DNA from: JAOPZW01 sp963835295
GTDB lineage: Bacteria > Actinomycetota > Thermoleophilia > Solirubrobacterales > Solirubrobacteraceae
DNA length: 64,000 nt
NCBI GenBank assembly: GCA_963835295.1
Contig: CAWIEX010000014.1
Location: 1,178,001-1,242,000, forward strand
Direction: 5' to 3'
The notes beneath the pieces are model-generated. The model had not been told where the DNA came from. It worked only from the letters and a program-made list of their open reading frames with translations, and ran no database searches. This document shows positions 26,721-34,464 of this stretch, one piece after another; position 1 is the stretch's first letter; each line of letters begins with the position of its first letter. A program made the position numbers and the translations under genes.

Positions 26721-27466
26721 CAATGGAAGTACTGGCCTCCGTCGATGACCATCGTCTGGCCGGTGATGAACGTCGCGCCCGGCCCGCACAGGAAGGCCAC
26801 CGCGCCGACGACGTCCTCGGGCACCTGATCGCGCTTGAGCGTGCGCGCGCCGACCGAGACCTCCTGCAGCGCCTCGACGACCTCAGGATGCTGTCGCACC
26901 CCTTCGCTCATGGTGAAGCCGGGCGCCACGCAGTTGACGAGCACCTCGTCGCCGCCGAGCTCCTTGGCCAGCGCTCGCGTGAGCGCCACGATCGCGCCCT
27001 TGCTCGTCACGTAGTGCAGCAGGAAGGGCACGCCGCGAAAGGGCGTGCCCGAGGAGATGTTCACGATGCGCCCGCCGCCCTGGGCGCGCATCTGCGGGAC
27101 CACGGCGCGGCAGGTCAGGAACATGCTGAGCACGTTGACGTCCATGACCTGGCGCCACTCCGCCACTGGGATCTGCTCGAAGGGCCGCATGGCCAGCGAC
27201 GCGTAGAGGCCGGCGTTGTTGACGAGGATGTCGATGGCGCCGCAGCGCTGCACCGTCTCGGACGCCATCCGGGCGACGTCTTCCTCGGAGGCCACGTCGA
27301 CCGTCAGGCCGACGCCGTCGGGGAAGTCGGCCGCCGCCTGCTCGGCGCCCTGCAGGTCCGCGATGACGATCCGCGCGCCGTCGGCCGCCAGGGCGTCGGC
27401 GATCGCCCGCCCGATCCCCTGCGCGCCGCCGGTGACGATCGCGACCTTGCCCTCGAGCGCGCTCAC
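26720..27466 (-). CDS. SDR-family oxidoreductase
   Basis: This 248-residue classical SDR has VTGGAQGIGRAI, DLQ after strand two (an NAD-type acidic residue), NNAG, NISSGTPF for the catalytic Ser, and the YVTSKGA Tyr/Lys motif. It is GTG-started at 27466, overlapping the NIPSNAP stop. It is likely an NAD-dependent alcohol dehydrogenase in the catabolic run. Confidence 0.88.
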   Translation of the reverse strand: MSALEGKVAIVTGGAQGIGRAIADALAADGARIVIADLQGAEQAAADFPDGVGLTVDVASEEDVARMASETVQRCGAIDILVNNAGLYASLAMRPFEQIPVAEWRQVMDVNVLSMFLTCRAVVPQMRAQGGGRIVNISSGTPFRGVPFLLHYVTSKGAIVALTRALAKELGGDEVLVNCVAPGFTMSEGVRQHPEVVEALQEVSVGARTLKRDQVPEDVVGAVAFLCGPGATFITGQTMVIDGGQYFH

Positions 27467-27783
27467 CGGACCGGCGAGTACGACGTCGGGAGCAGGATGC
27501 GCGTGCGCTGGGTGTGGATCAGCGGCTGCAGCCGCGGCAGGAAGTCCTTCCAGCGCTGGTCGCCCTGCAGGAGCGCGCGCCGGCGCTCGCGCTCGGCGTA
27601 GGAGTCATAGGCCCACAGGTGGACGATCGAGCTCACGTCGCCCACGTCGACGGTGAAGGCGCCGACGAGGTTGCCCAGGTGCTCCTGCTGGATGGCTGAG
27701 CCCTCCTCGGTGTACAGCCGCACGACCTCGGGCAGCTTGCCCGTGAAGACGTGGTAGGTGCGCTCCTCGACGATCAGGCCCAC
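27463..27783 (-). CDS. NIPSNAP family protein
   Basis: This 106-residue ferredoxin-like-fold protein has the NIPSNAP pattern: VEERTYHVFTGKLPEVVRLY at the start, LGNLVGAF, and WAYDSYAERERRRALL. NIPSNAP proteins often sit in catabolic operons with unknown roles. I used the GTG at 27783, 11 bases after the aldehyde dehydrogenase stop and preceded by a purine-rich AGGGGGGA. Confidence 0.82.
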   Translation of the reverse strand: MGLIVEERTYHVFTGKLPEVVRLYTEEGSAIQQEHLGNLVGAFTVDVGDVSSIVHLWAYDSYAERERRRALLQGDQRWKDFLPRLQPLIHTQRTRILLPTSYSPVR

Positions 27784-27794
27784 CGGGTCCCCCC

Positions 27795-29297
27795 TTACTG
27801 GCGCTGCGCGCCCTGCTCGAGTGTGGACGGGGGAGTGGTAACTCCCCCCATGCACAGGTACTTGGTCTCGAGCCACTCGTCGATCCCGTACTTGGATCCC
27901 TCGCGCCCGATGCCGGACTCCTTGACGCCGCCGAAGGGCGCGACCTCCGTCGACACCACCCCGGTGTTGATGCCGAGGATCCCGTACTCGAGCGCCTCGG
28001 AGACGCGCCAGATGCGGCCCATGTCCCGGGAGTAGAAGTAGGCCGACAGGCCATAGGGCGTGTCGTTGGCCTTGCCCACCGCCTCCTCCTCCGTGGCGAA
28101 GCGGCTGATGCCGGCGACCGGGCCGAAGGTCTCCTCGTTGCTCATCGCCATCGCGTCGGTGATGCCGGTCATCACCGTCGGCTGGAAGAACTGTGGCCCC
28201 AGCTCGTGGCGCTCGCCGCCGAGCAGCAGCTCGGCGCCGCGCTCGCGCGCGTCGGCCACGTGGCGCTGGACCTTCTCGATGCCCGGCAGGTCGATGAGCG
28301 GCCCGACGTTGACGTTCTCGGTGAAGCCGTCGGCCACGACGAGCCGCGTCACGCCCTCCGTGAAGCCGGCCAGGAAGTCGTCGTAGATCGCGTCCTGCAC
28401 GAGGATCCGGTTGGCCGAGATGCAGGTCTGGCCCGAGTTGCGGTACTTGCAGGTCAGCGCCCCGGCGATGGCGGCCTCGAGGTCGGCGTCGTCGAAGACG
28501 ATGAACGGCGCGTTGCCCCCGAGCTCGAGCGAGACCTTCTTGATCTGCCCTGCGCACTGGGCCATGAGCAGCTTGCCGACCTCGGTCGAGCCGGTGAAGC
28601 CGAGCTTGCGCACGATCGGGTTGGAGGTCATCTCGCGCCCGATGACCGGCGCGTCCTGCGCGTCGCCGGTGACGATGCTCAGCACGCCGGGCGGCAGCCC
28701 GGCCTCCTCGCCCAGGCGCATGACGGCCAGCGCGCTGAGCGGGGTCTGCTCGGCCGGCTTGAGGACCATCGTGCAGCCGGCGCCCAGCGCCGGCGCGGCC
28801 TTGCGCGTCGGCATGGCGGCCGGGAAGTTCCACGGCGTGATGCCGGCGGTCACGCCCACCGGCTCCTTGGCCACCACGATGCGCCGGTCGCGCATGTAGG
28901 TGGGGATGGTGTCGCCGTAGACGCGCTTGGCCTCCTCGCCGAACCACTCCAGGAAGCTCGCCGCGTAGGCGATCTCGACGCGCGACTCGGCCAGCGGCTT
29001 GCCCTGCTCGGTGGTCAGCAGCGCGGCGAGGTCCTCCTGGTGGCCCATCATCAGGTCGGCCCAGCGGCGCATGATGGCCGCGCGCTCCTTGGCCAGCATC
29101 CCCCGCCAGCCCGGCAGCGCGCGCCGGGCGGCCTCGATCGCGCGCCGGGTCTCCTCGGCGCCCATGCGCGGCACCTCGGCCACGACCTCGCCGGTGGCGG
29201 GGTTGGCCACGACGAAGGTCGCGCCCGAGTCGGCGTCGACCCAGCCGCCGTCGATGTACCCCTGGCGCGGGACGAGATCGCTCTGCAGGGCGGTCAC
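27795..29297 (-). CDS. aldehyde dehydrogenase, GabD-like
   Basis: This 500-residue NAD(P)-dependent aldehyde dehydrogenase has the catalytic Cys in NSGQTCISANR, the Glu in LELGGNAP, and the cofactor loop FTGSTEVGKLL. The spacing and sequence are closest to succinate-semialdehyde dehydrogenase (GabD) types. It starts at the GTG at 29297, overlapping the isochorismatase-like gene. It is likely the aldehyde-oxidising step of the pathway. Confidence 0.92.
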   Translation of the reverse strand: MTALQSDLVPRQGYIDGGWVDADSGATFVVANPATGEVVAEVPRMGAEETRRAIEAARRALPGWRGMLAKERAAIMRRWADLMMGHQEDLAALLTTEQGKPLAESRVEIAYAASFLEWFGEEAKRVYGDTIPTYMRDRRIVVAKEPVGVTAGITPWNFPAAMPTRKAAPALGAGCTMVLKPAEQTPLSALAVMRLGEEAGLPPGVLSIVTGDAQDAPVIGREMTSNPIVRKLGFTGSTEVGKLLMAQCAGQIKKVSLELGGNAPFIVFDDADLEAAIAGALTCKYRNSGQTCISANRILVQDAIYDDFLAGFTEGVTRLVVADGFTENVNVGPLIDLPGIEKVQRHVADARERGAELLLGGERHELGPQFFQPTVMTGITDAMAMSNEETFGPVAGISRFATEEEAVGKANDTPYGLSAYFYSRDMGRIWRVSEALEYGILGINTGVVSTEVAPFGGVKESGIGREGSKYGIDEWLETKYLCMGGVTTPPSTLEQGAQRQ

Positions 29298-29914
29298 GAT
29301 CCGAGGGCGGTCTTGATCTCCGCGCAGGTGGCGACCTTGGCCACGTTGGTCATCGCGTAGTTCAGCGCCGCGTTCTGCCACTCGTCGCCGGTCGTCGAGG
29401 TGCCGTCGGAGGGGACGACGACCTCGTAGCCGGCGTCCGCGCCGTGGCGCGCGGTGTGCTCGATCGACATGTTCGTCCACGCCCCCGAGACGATGATCGT
29501 GTCGGCCCCCAGGCCGCGCAGGAGGATGTCCAGCTGCGTGTCGTAGAAGCCGTTCATGCGCATCTTCTCGACGACGTGATCGCCGTCCTGAGGCTCGAGG
29601 CCCTCGGCCGGCGCCGCGCCCCACGTGCCGCGCACCAGCGCGTTGGCCTCCTTGACGCCCTGGAAGAGCGGCGCGTTCTGCTTCAGCCCCGCGGCGCCCT
29701 GCTCGACGATGTACCAGACGTGGATGACCGGGACGCCCGCCGCGCGGCACGCGGCCGCGAGGTCGGCCACGTTGCCCACAACGTTCTGCGCGGTGGCGTG
29801 GGCCGGCGCGCCCGAGTCCGCGAAGGCCCCGCCCTCGATGATCACGTCGTTCTGGAGGTCCTGGATGATCAGCGCGGAGCGCTTGGGGTCGAGCTGCAGC
29901 ACTTCGTCGCTCAT
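29294..29914 (-). CDS. isochorismatase-like hydrolase with Ser at the nucleophile position
   Basis: This 206-residue protein has the isochorismatase fold: Asp19 in LIIQDLQNDV, the Lys in HVVEKMRMNGFY, and the third catalytic position in SGAWTNMSIEHTARHGAD. Most catalytic members (N-carbamoyl hydrolases, nicotinamidase, maleamate amidase) have Cys where this one has the Ser of NMS. It may therefore be a diverged hydrolase or use Ser. It precedes and overlaps the aldehyde dehydrogenase gene. Confidence 0.85.
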   Translation of the reverse strand: MSDEVLQLDPKRSALIIQDLQNDVIIEGGAFADSGAPAHATAQNVVGNVADLAAACRAAGVPVIHVWYIVEQGAAGLKQNAPLFQGVKEANALVRGTWGAAPAEGLEPQDGDHVVEKMRMNGFYDTQLDILLRGLGADTIIVSGAWTNMSIEHTARHGADAGYEVVVPSDGTSTTGDEWQNAALNYAMTNVAKVATCAEIKTALGS

Positions 29915-29980
29915 CGCGAGCACTCGCTTTCGGGGTAGACGCCGACGGCAGTCGAGCAATGGCGCGCTGTCACGAGCGGT

Positions 29981-30895
29981 TCACCTCATGTAGGGGAGTC
30001 GGTTGCCTGAGACCTTGCACTGGATGCGGTACACCGATGTCGTCGCGGGGATGAAGAGCTCGTTCCAATCTCCTCCGCCCCAATTGATGTTGCCGACGTT
30101 CTCGGGGACCTCGACCGTGCCGATGTGGTTCCCGTCGGGGTCGAAGACGCACACGCCGCCCGGCCCGGTGACCCAGACGTTGCCGCGCTCGTCGAGCTTC
30201 ATGCCGTCGACCAGGTCGCCGATCTCGAGGCTGCCGGAGCCGATGCCGTCGGCCAGCACGCGCGAGTTCGAGATCGTGCCGTCGCCGGCCACGTCGAAGA
30301 CGCGGATGTGCGCCCGCGTGGTGTCGTTGATGTAGAGCAGCGACTCGTCGGTCGAGAAGCACAGCCCGTTGGGCTGGTCGAAGTCGTCGACGAGCAGCTG
30401 CGGGTCCCCGCCGCCCGGGGCGATGCGGTAGACGCCCTGGAAGTCCAGGTCCTGCTCGCGCTCGATGCCGAAGCCCGGCATGCGCCCGTAGGTCGGGTCG
30501 GTGAAGTAGATGGCGCCGTCGCTCTTGACCACCACGTCGTTGGGGCTGTTGAGCTCGCGCCCCTCGTAATGGGTGGCGAGCACCTCCCGCCCGCCGCCCT
30601 TGCCGTCGGGGTCCATCCGCACGACCGAGCTCGTGACGTGCTCGCAGACGACCAGCCGGCCGTCGTTGTCGATCGTCATCCCGTTGCCCTTGTTGGACGG
30701 GTTGGCGACCTCGCTGACTCCGGAGCCCGGATCCCAGCGGCGGCGCACGTCGCCCGGCATGTCACTGAAGAGCAGGAAGCCGTCCGGGTTCCAGATCGGC
30801 CCCTCCGTGAAGGTGAAGCCGGTCCCGAGCTGCTCGACCTCGGCGCTCTCGTCGACCAGCTCGAGGAAGGCGTCCGCTTTGACCTGGACTCCCAT
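29981..30895 (-). CDS. SMP-30/gluconolactonase-like hydrolase
   Basis: This 304-residue six-bladed propeller protein has the metal-site landmarks FTEGPIWNPDG, the Asn in LNSPNDVVVKSDG, and the Asp in LVDGMKLDERGNVWV. SMP-30 family enzymes open sugar lactones or related esters. It is the first gene of the long minus-strand run. Upstream are an AGGAGAGG ribosome binding site, the palindromic aattatcgattg at 30911-30922, and a TAGGTT box at 30939-30944. Confidence 0.88.
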   Translation of the reverse strand: MGVQVKADAFLELVDESAEVEQLGTGFTFTEGPIWNPDGFLLFSDMPGDVRRRWDPGSGVSEVANPSNKGNGMTIDNDGRLVVCEHVTSSVVRMDPDGKGGGREVLATHYEGRELNSPNDVVVKSDGAIYFTDPTYGRMPGFGIEREQDLDFQGVYRIAPGGGDPQLLVDDFDQPNGLCFSTDESLLYINDTTRAHIRVFDVAGDGTISNSRVLADGIGSGSLEIGDLVDGMKLDERGNVWVTGPGGVCVFDPDGNHIGTVEVPENVGNINWGGGDWNELFIPATTSVYRIQCKVSGNRLPYMR

Positions 30896-30910
30896 GGCGA
30901 CCCCTCTCCT

Positions 30911-30922
30911 AATTATCGATTG
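30911..30922. promoter_or_regulatory. TTATCGAT operator-like site before SMP-30 gene
   Basis: aattatcgattg lies between the putative -10 box (TAGGTT, 30939-30944) and the ribosome binding site, where a bound repressor would block transcription. Similar TTATCGAT sites occur at 39314, 41609 (as TAATCGATT) and 50404, each close to a gene start. Confidence 0.4.
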
Positions 30923-30975
30923 CCTGCGACCGGGCGCGAACCTAACAGGTGCCGGGGCGACGATGGAAGGGCGAT

Positions 30976-32109
30976 TCAGCGCCCGTGTCGGCGCTCGATC
31001 CTCGTCAGCAGGCCGGCGAGCGCCTCGAGGCTCGCGAGGTTGTGGCCGGCCACGAAGCGGTCGATCGAGGGCAGCGCGGCGCGCATGCCGGCAGCCAGGG
31101 GCTGGTAGTCCGGGCTGCCCTTGACCGGGTTGACCCACACCACCGCGTAGGCCGCGCGGTGCAGACGCGCCATCTCGCGGCCGACGAGCTCGTGGTCCTG
31201 GCGCTCCCAGCCGTCGGAGGCGATGAGCACCACCGCGCCGCGCGTCAGCGCCCGGCGCCCCCAGACGTCGTTGTAGCGCTTCAGCGACGCGCCGATGCGC
31301 GTCCCACTGGCCCAGTCGACCACGCGCTCGGCCGCGCGCGACAGCGCCACCTCCGGGTCGCGGGTGCGCAGCTCGGCGGTCAGGCGCGTCAGGCGCGTGC
31401 CGAAGGCGAAGACCTCGACGCCGCGCCCCGAGCGGACCATCGCGTGCAGGTAGAGCAGCAGCGCGCGGGTGTAGGGCTCCATCGAGCCCGACACGTCGCA
31501 CAGGACCACGAGCTTGCGCGGCGCCTGCGCGCGGCGGCGAAAGCGCCGGCGCACCGGGTCGCCGCCGGTGGCGATCGCGTCGCGGGCCAGGCGGCGCATG
31601 TCGAGCACGCGTCCGCGCCGGTGGGCCTGCAGCCGGTGCGAGCGCCGGGTCGGGCGGTCGGTGACCATCGCGGCGATGAGCGCGCGCGCCGCGTCGAGCT
31701 CCTCGGCGGTCATGGCCGCGAAGTCCTTGTGGCGCAGGACCTCGTGCGCGCTGTGGCCGATGCTGTCGGGCTCGCCGTCGGCCGGCGCCGCTTCGCGCCC
31801 GGCGCGCGGATCGCGGCGCACGCGCCTCGCGTCCTGGGGCATCGAGCGCGGATCGAGCTCGCGGCGCGCCGGCACCCGCGCCGAGCGGCGCAGGAACCAC
31901 GCCTCGAAGGCGCGATCGAAGGGCTCGAGGTCCTCGCGCCGGGCCACGAGCGTGGTGCGCAGCGTCCAGTAGACGTCGTCCTGGCGCGTGATGTCGACGC
32001 GGTCCAGGCCGCGCAGCGCGTCCTCCATGCGACCCGGCCCGACCTCGAGGCCCGCCTCGCGCAGCACGCGGCCGAAGGTGACGAGGTGGCGGGTGAGGGC
32101 CTCGCTCAC
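30976..32109 (-). CDS. VWA-domain protein, CoxE-type
   Basis: This 377-residue protein has an Arg-rich middle and a C-terminal von Willebrand A domain with the MIDAS motif DVSGSM, a Thr in GTRIGASLKRYN, and the Asp in IASDGWER. CoxE works with the AAA+ protein CoxD in maturing Mo-hydroxylases such as CO dehydrogenase. It overlaps the MoxR/CoxD-like gene and is divergent from a Mo-hydroxylase operon, which supports that role. Confidence 0.9.
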   Translation of the reverse strand: MSEALTRHLVTFGRVLREAGLEVGPGRMEDALRGLDRVDITRQDDVYWTLRTTLVARREDLEPFDRAFEAWFLRRSARVPARRELDPRSMPQDARRVRRDPRAGREAAPADGEPDSIGHSAHEVLRHKDFAAMTAEELDAARALIAAMVTDRPTRRSHRLQAHRRGRVLDMRRLARDAIATGGDPVRRRFRRRAQAPRKLVVLCDVSGSMEPYTRALLLYLHAMVRSGRGVEVFAFGTRLTRLTAELRTRDPEVALSRAAERVVDWASGTRIGASLKRYNDVWGRRALTRGAVVLIASDGWERQDHELVGREMARLHRAAYAVVWVNPVKGSPDYQPLAAGMRAALPSIDRFVAGHNLASLEALAGLLTRIERRHGR

Positions 32110-33008
32110 GCGCCGGCGGCCGCGGCCGCCGCGCGCGCCTCGCCGATGAGGGCCACGACGGCATCGTCGCGGACGAGGTCGAAGTCCTCGTAGTACTTCA
32201 GGACGGCGCCGAGGGTCTGCTCGACCACGGCCGCGTCGAGCTCCTCGCAGCCCAGGGCGACGAGCGCCTGCGTCCAGTCGATCGTCTCGGCCACGCCCGG
32301 CGCCTTGGCCAGGTCGAGGCCGCGCAGGCCGGCGACGAACGACGCCGTCTCGGCCGCCAGCCGCTCGGAGACGCCGGGCACGCGCAGGCGCAGGATCTCG
32401 ACCTCGCGCTCGAGCGCCGGGTGCGAGATCCAGTGAAAGAGGCAGCGCCGCTTGAGCGCGTCGTGCAGCTCGCGCGTGCGGTTGGAGGTGAGGATGACGG
32501 TCGGGCGCCGGCGCGCCTCGATGGTCCCGATCTCGGGGATGGTGATCTGGAAGTCCGAGAGGACCTCGAGCAGGAAGGCCTCGAACTCGTCGTCGGCGCG
32601 GTCGATCTCGTCGATGAGCAGGACGACGGGCTCCTCGGCGGTGATCGCCTCAAGCAGCGGCCGGCGGATGAGGAAGTCCGGCCCGAAGAGCTCCTGCTCG
32701 TCGACCGCGCCCTCCTGCGCGGCGCGGATGTGCAGCAGCTGGCGGGCGTAGTTCCACTCGTAGACGGCATGGGAGACGTCGAGCCCCTCGTAGCACTGAA
32801 GGCGGATCAGCCGGGCCCCGCAGGCGCGGGCCAGCGCCTTGGCCAACTCGGTCTTGCCGACGCCCGCCTCGCCCTCCAGGAGCAGCGGCTTCTCGATCGC
32901 CAGCGACAGGAAGACGGCCGTCGCCAGGCCCCGCTGGGGCAGATAGGACTGGCGCAGGAGGGCGTCCTCCAGGTCGGCGATCGACTGGAAGCCCGTGCCG
33001 CTCGTCAC
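32106..33008 (-). CDS. MoxR/CoxD-type AAA+ ATPase
   Basis: This 300-residue AAA+ ATPase has Walker A GEAGVGKTELAK, Walker B VLLIDEIDRAD, sensor 1 LTSNRTRELHD, and FHWISHP near the arginine finger. CoxD helps insert sulfur and copper or otherwise activate Mo-hydroxylases, as shown for CO dehydrogenase. The GTG at 33008 lies 6 bases after a TAGGCT box, so the transcript is probably leaderless. It is divergent from the FAD-subunit gene at 33127. Confidence 0.9.
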   Translation of the reverse strand: MTSGTGFQSIADLEDALLRQSYLPQRGLATAVFLSLAIEKPLLLEGEAGVGKTELAKALARACGARLIRLQCYEGLDVSHAVYEWNYARQLLHIRAAQEGAVDEQELFGPDFLIRRPLLEAITAEEPVVLLIDEIDRADDEFEAFLLEVLSDFQITIPEIGTIEARRRPTVILTSNRTRELHDALKRRCLFHWISHPALEREVEILRLRVPGVSERLAAETASFVAGLRGLDLAKAPGVAETIDWTQALVALGCEELDAAVVEQTLGAVLKYYEDFDLVRDDAVVALIGEARAAAAAAGA

Positions 33009-33014
33009 TCGGTC

Positions 33015-33020
33015 AGCCTA
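33015..33020 (-). promoter_or_regulatory. -10-like box for CoxD-type gene
   Basis: TAGGCT on the minus strand ends 6 bases before the GTG start. A weak -35 (GCAACA) lies 17 bases upstream. Confidence 0.35.
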
Positions 33021-33056
33021 GTGGACATTGATCGTTCTGTTGCTAACGATAATCGG

Positions 33057-33085
33057 TGGACTGGCTCGAAACGGTCATGTATAAG
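33057..33085 (+). promoter_or_regulatory. promoter for the Mo-hydroxylase operon
   Basis: TGGACT (33057-33062), a 17-base spacer and TATAAG (33080-33085) form a good sigma-70-like promoter. A ribosome binding site ggagagagaggg precedes the ATG at 33127. The motif taacgataatcgg at 33044-33056 abuts the -35 and could be an operator for both directions. Confidence 0.6.
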
Positions 33086-33126
33086 GACCCCTCGTCCAGT
33101 CTTCGCCGTCGGAGAGAGAGGGCATC

Positions 33127-33921
33127 ATGGGGGTCGTTGAGGCGCCGGAAGTGATCGTGGCGGCGTCGCGGGAGGAGGCCGTGAGCGCCTTCGGCGATGG
33201 GTCCGACGTGACCGTGGTCGCGGGCGGGACGATCGTCATGCCGGAGATCACGCACGGGCGCCTGCGGCCGCGCAAGGCGCTGCTCATCGGCGGCGCCGGC
33301 CTGTCGGGCGTGCGCAGCGAGGGCGGGCGGACGACGATCGGCGCGACGACGTCGGTCGCCGATCTGCAGGACGCCGTTGAGCCACTGGGCACCTGCGCGC
33401 GCGGCCTGGCGGACCTCGAGATCCGCGGCCAGGCCACGCTGGGCGGCAACCTGTGCGCGCCGCCGGGGGCCGAGTCCCCCCGCGGCGACCTGCAGGCGGC
33501 GCTGCTCGTCCTCGACGCGCAGGTGCGCTCCACCGGCGCCGGCGGCGAGCGCACCGAGCCGGTCGAGGACTTCCTCGAGGCGGGCCCCGCGGGCAGGCTC
33601 GTGCTCGACGTCGAGCTCGCCGACCCCGACGCCGGCGCGAGCGCCAGCGTCCGGCGCCCGCACGCCCACGCCTACACGATCATGCGCGTCTGTGCCGCAC
33701 GCGTCGGCGGCGAGCTGCGCGTCGCCGTCTCGGGAGCCGGGCCCACCGCCGTGCGCAGCCGCGCGGTCGAGGGCGCGGTCGCCGACGGCGCCGACCACGC
33801 GGCCGCCGCCGAGCGCGTGCTCGACGACGTGACGCCCCACGACGATGCCCTGGCCTCGAGCTGGTACCGCAGCCGGACGCTGCCCGTGCTCGTCCGCCGC
33901 GCCCTCGACGACCTGCGCTGA
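33127..33921 (+). CDS. Mo-hydroxylase FAD subunit (CoxM/NdhF-like)
   Basis: This 264-residue FAD-binding PCMH-type subunit has the FAD loops VVAGGTIVMPE and GQATLGGNLCAPPGAES. It carries electrons from the FeS subunit to the final acceptor. The gene is first in a FAD, FeS, Mo-large, Mo-medium order. The second FAD loop is usually ATLGGNI-x-x-x-SP-x-x-D; here SPRGDL keeps it. The protein is slightly shorter than CoxM (about 288). Confidence 0.9.
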   Translation: MGVVEAPEVIVAASREEAVSAFGDGSDVTVVAGGTIVMPEITHGRLRPRKALLIGGAGLSGVRSEGGRTTIGATTSVADLQDAVEPLGTCARGLADLEIRGQATLGGNLCAPPGAESPRGDLQAALLVLDAQVRSTGAGGERTEPVEDFLEAGPAGRLVLDVELADPDAGASASVRRPHAHAYTIMRVCAARVGGELRVAVSGAGPTAVRSRAVEGAVADGADHAAAAERVLDDVTPHDDALASSWYRSRTLPVLVRRALDDLR

Positions 33922-33930
33922 AGGAGAACC

Positions 33931-34464
33931 ATGAGACTGACGGTCAACGGCACCGAGCACGAGGTGGTGGCCCCCGGGCTCACCACGCTGCTGCACGTCC
34001 TGCGCGAGGAGCTCTTCGTGACCAGCCCGAAGGCCGGCTGCCAGCAGGGCGGCTGCGGCGCCTGCACGGTGCTGGTCGACGGCGAGCCGAGGCGCTCCTG
34101 CCTGCTCCCGGTCGGCGCCCTGGAGGGGGCGCAGGTCACCACGGTGGAGGGCTTGGGCGCGCCCGACGACCTCTCCGGCGTGCAGGCCGCCTTCCACGAG
34201 CACTACGCGGCGCAATGCGGCTTCTGCACCTCGGGCTTCGTGATGGCCGCGCAGGCGCTCATCGAGCGCGGCGACGGCGAGATCGAGCGCGAGGAGGTGA
34301 TCGAGGCCCTCAACGGCCACCTATGCCGCTGCACCGGGTACGTGAAGATCGTCGACGCGGTCACGGCCGCCGTCCGCGGCGACACGTCGCCCGCGCACGC
34401 CTCGGCCGACACCGACCCGCAGGGCGACGACGCCGTCACCGTCCTGCCCGGGAGCCCGGCATGA
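33931..34464 (+). CDS. Mo-hydroxylase 2Fe-2S subunit (CoxS/NdhS-like)
   Basis: This 177-residue small subunit has a plant-type 2Fe-2S cluster (CQQGGCGACTVLVDG, later SC) and a second helical-domain cluster (CGFCTSGFVM and CRCTGYVKI). It passes electrons from the molybdenum site to FAD. A GAAGGAGA ribosome binding site precedes the ATG. Its last bases overlap the next gene (ATGA), giving translational coupling with the catalytic subunit. Confidence 0.93.
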   Translation: MRLTVNGTEHEVVAPGLTTLLHVLREELFVTSPKAGCQQGGCGACTVLVDGEPRRSCLLPVGALEGAQVTTVEGLGAPDDLSGVQAAFHEHYAAQCGFCTSGFVMAAQALIERGDGEIEREEVIEALNGHLCRCTGYVKIVDAVTAAVRGDTSPAHASADTDPQGDDAVTVLPGSPA

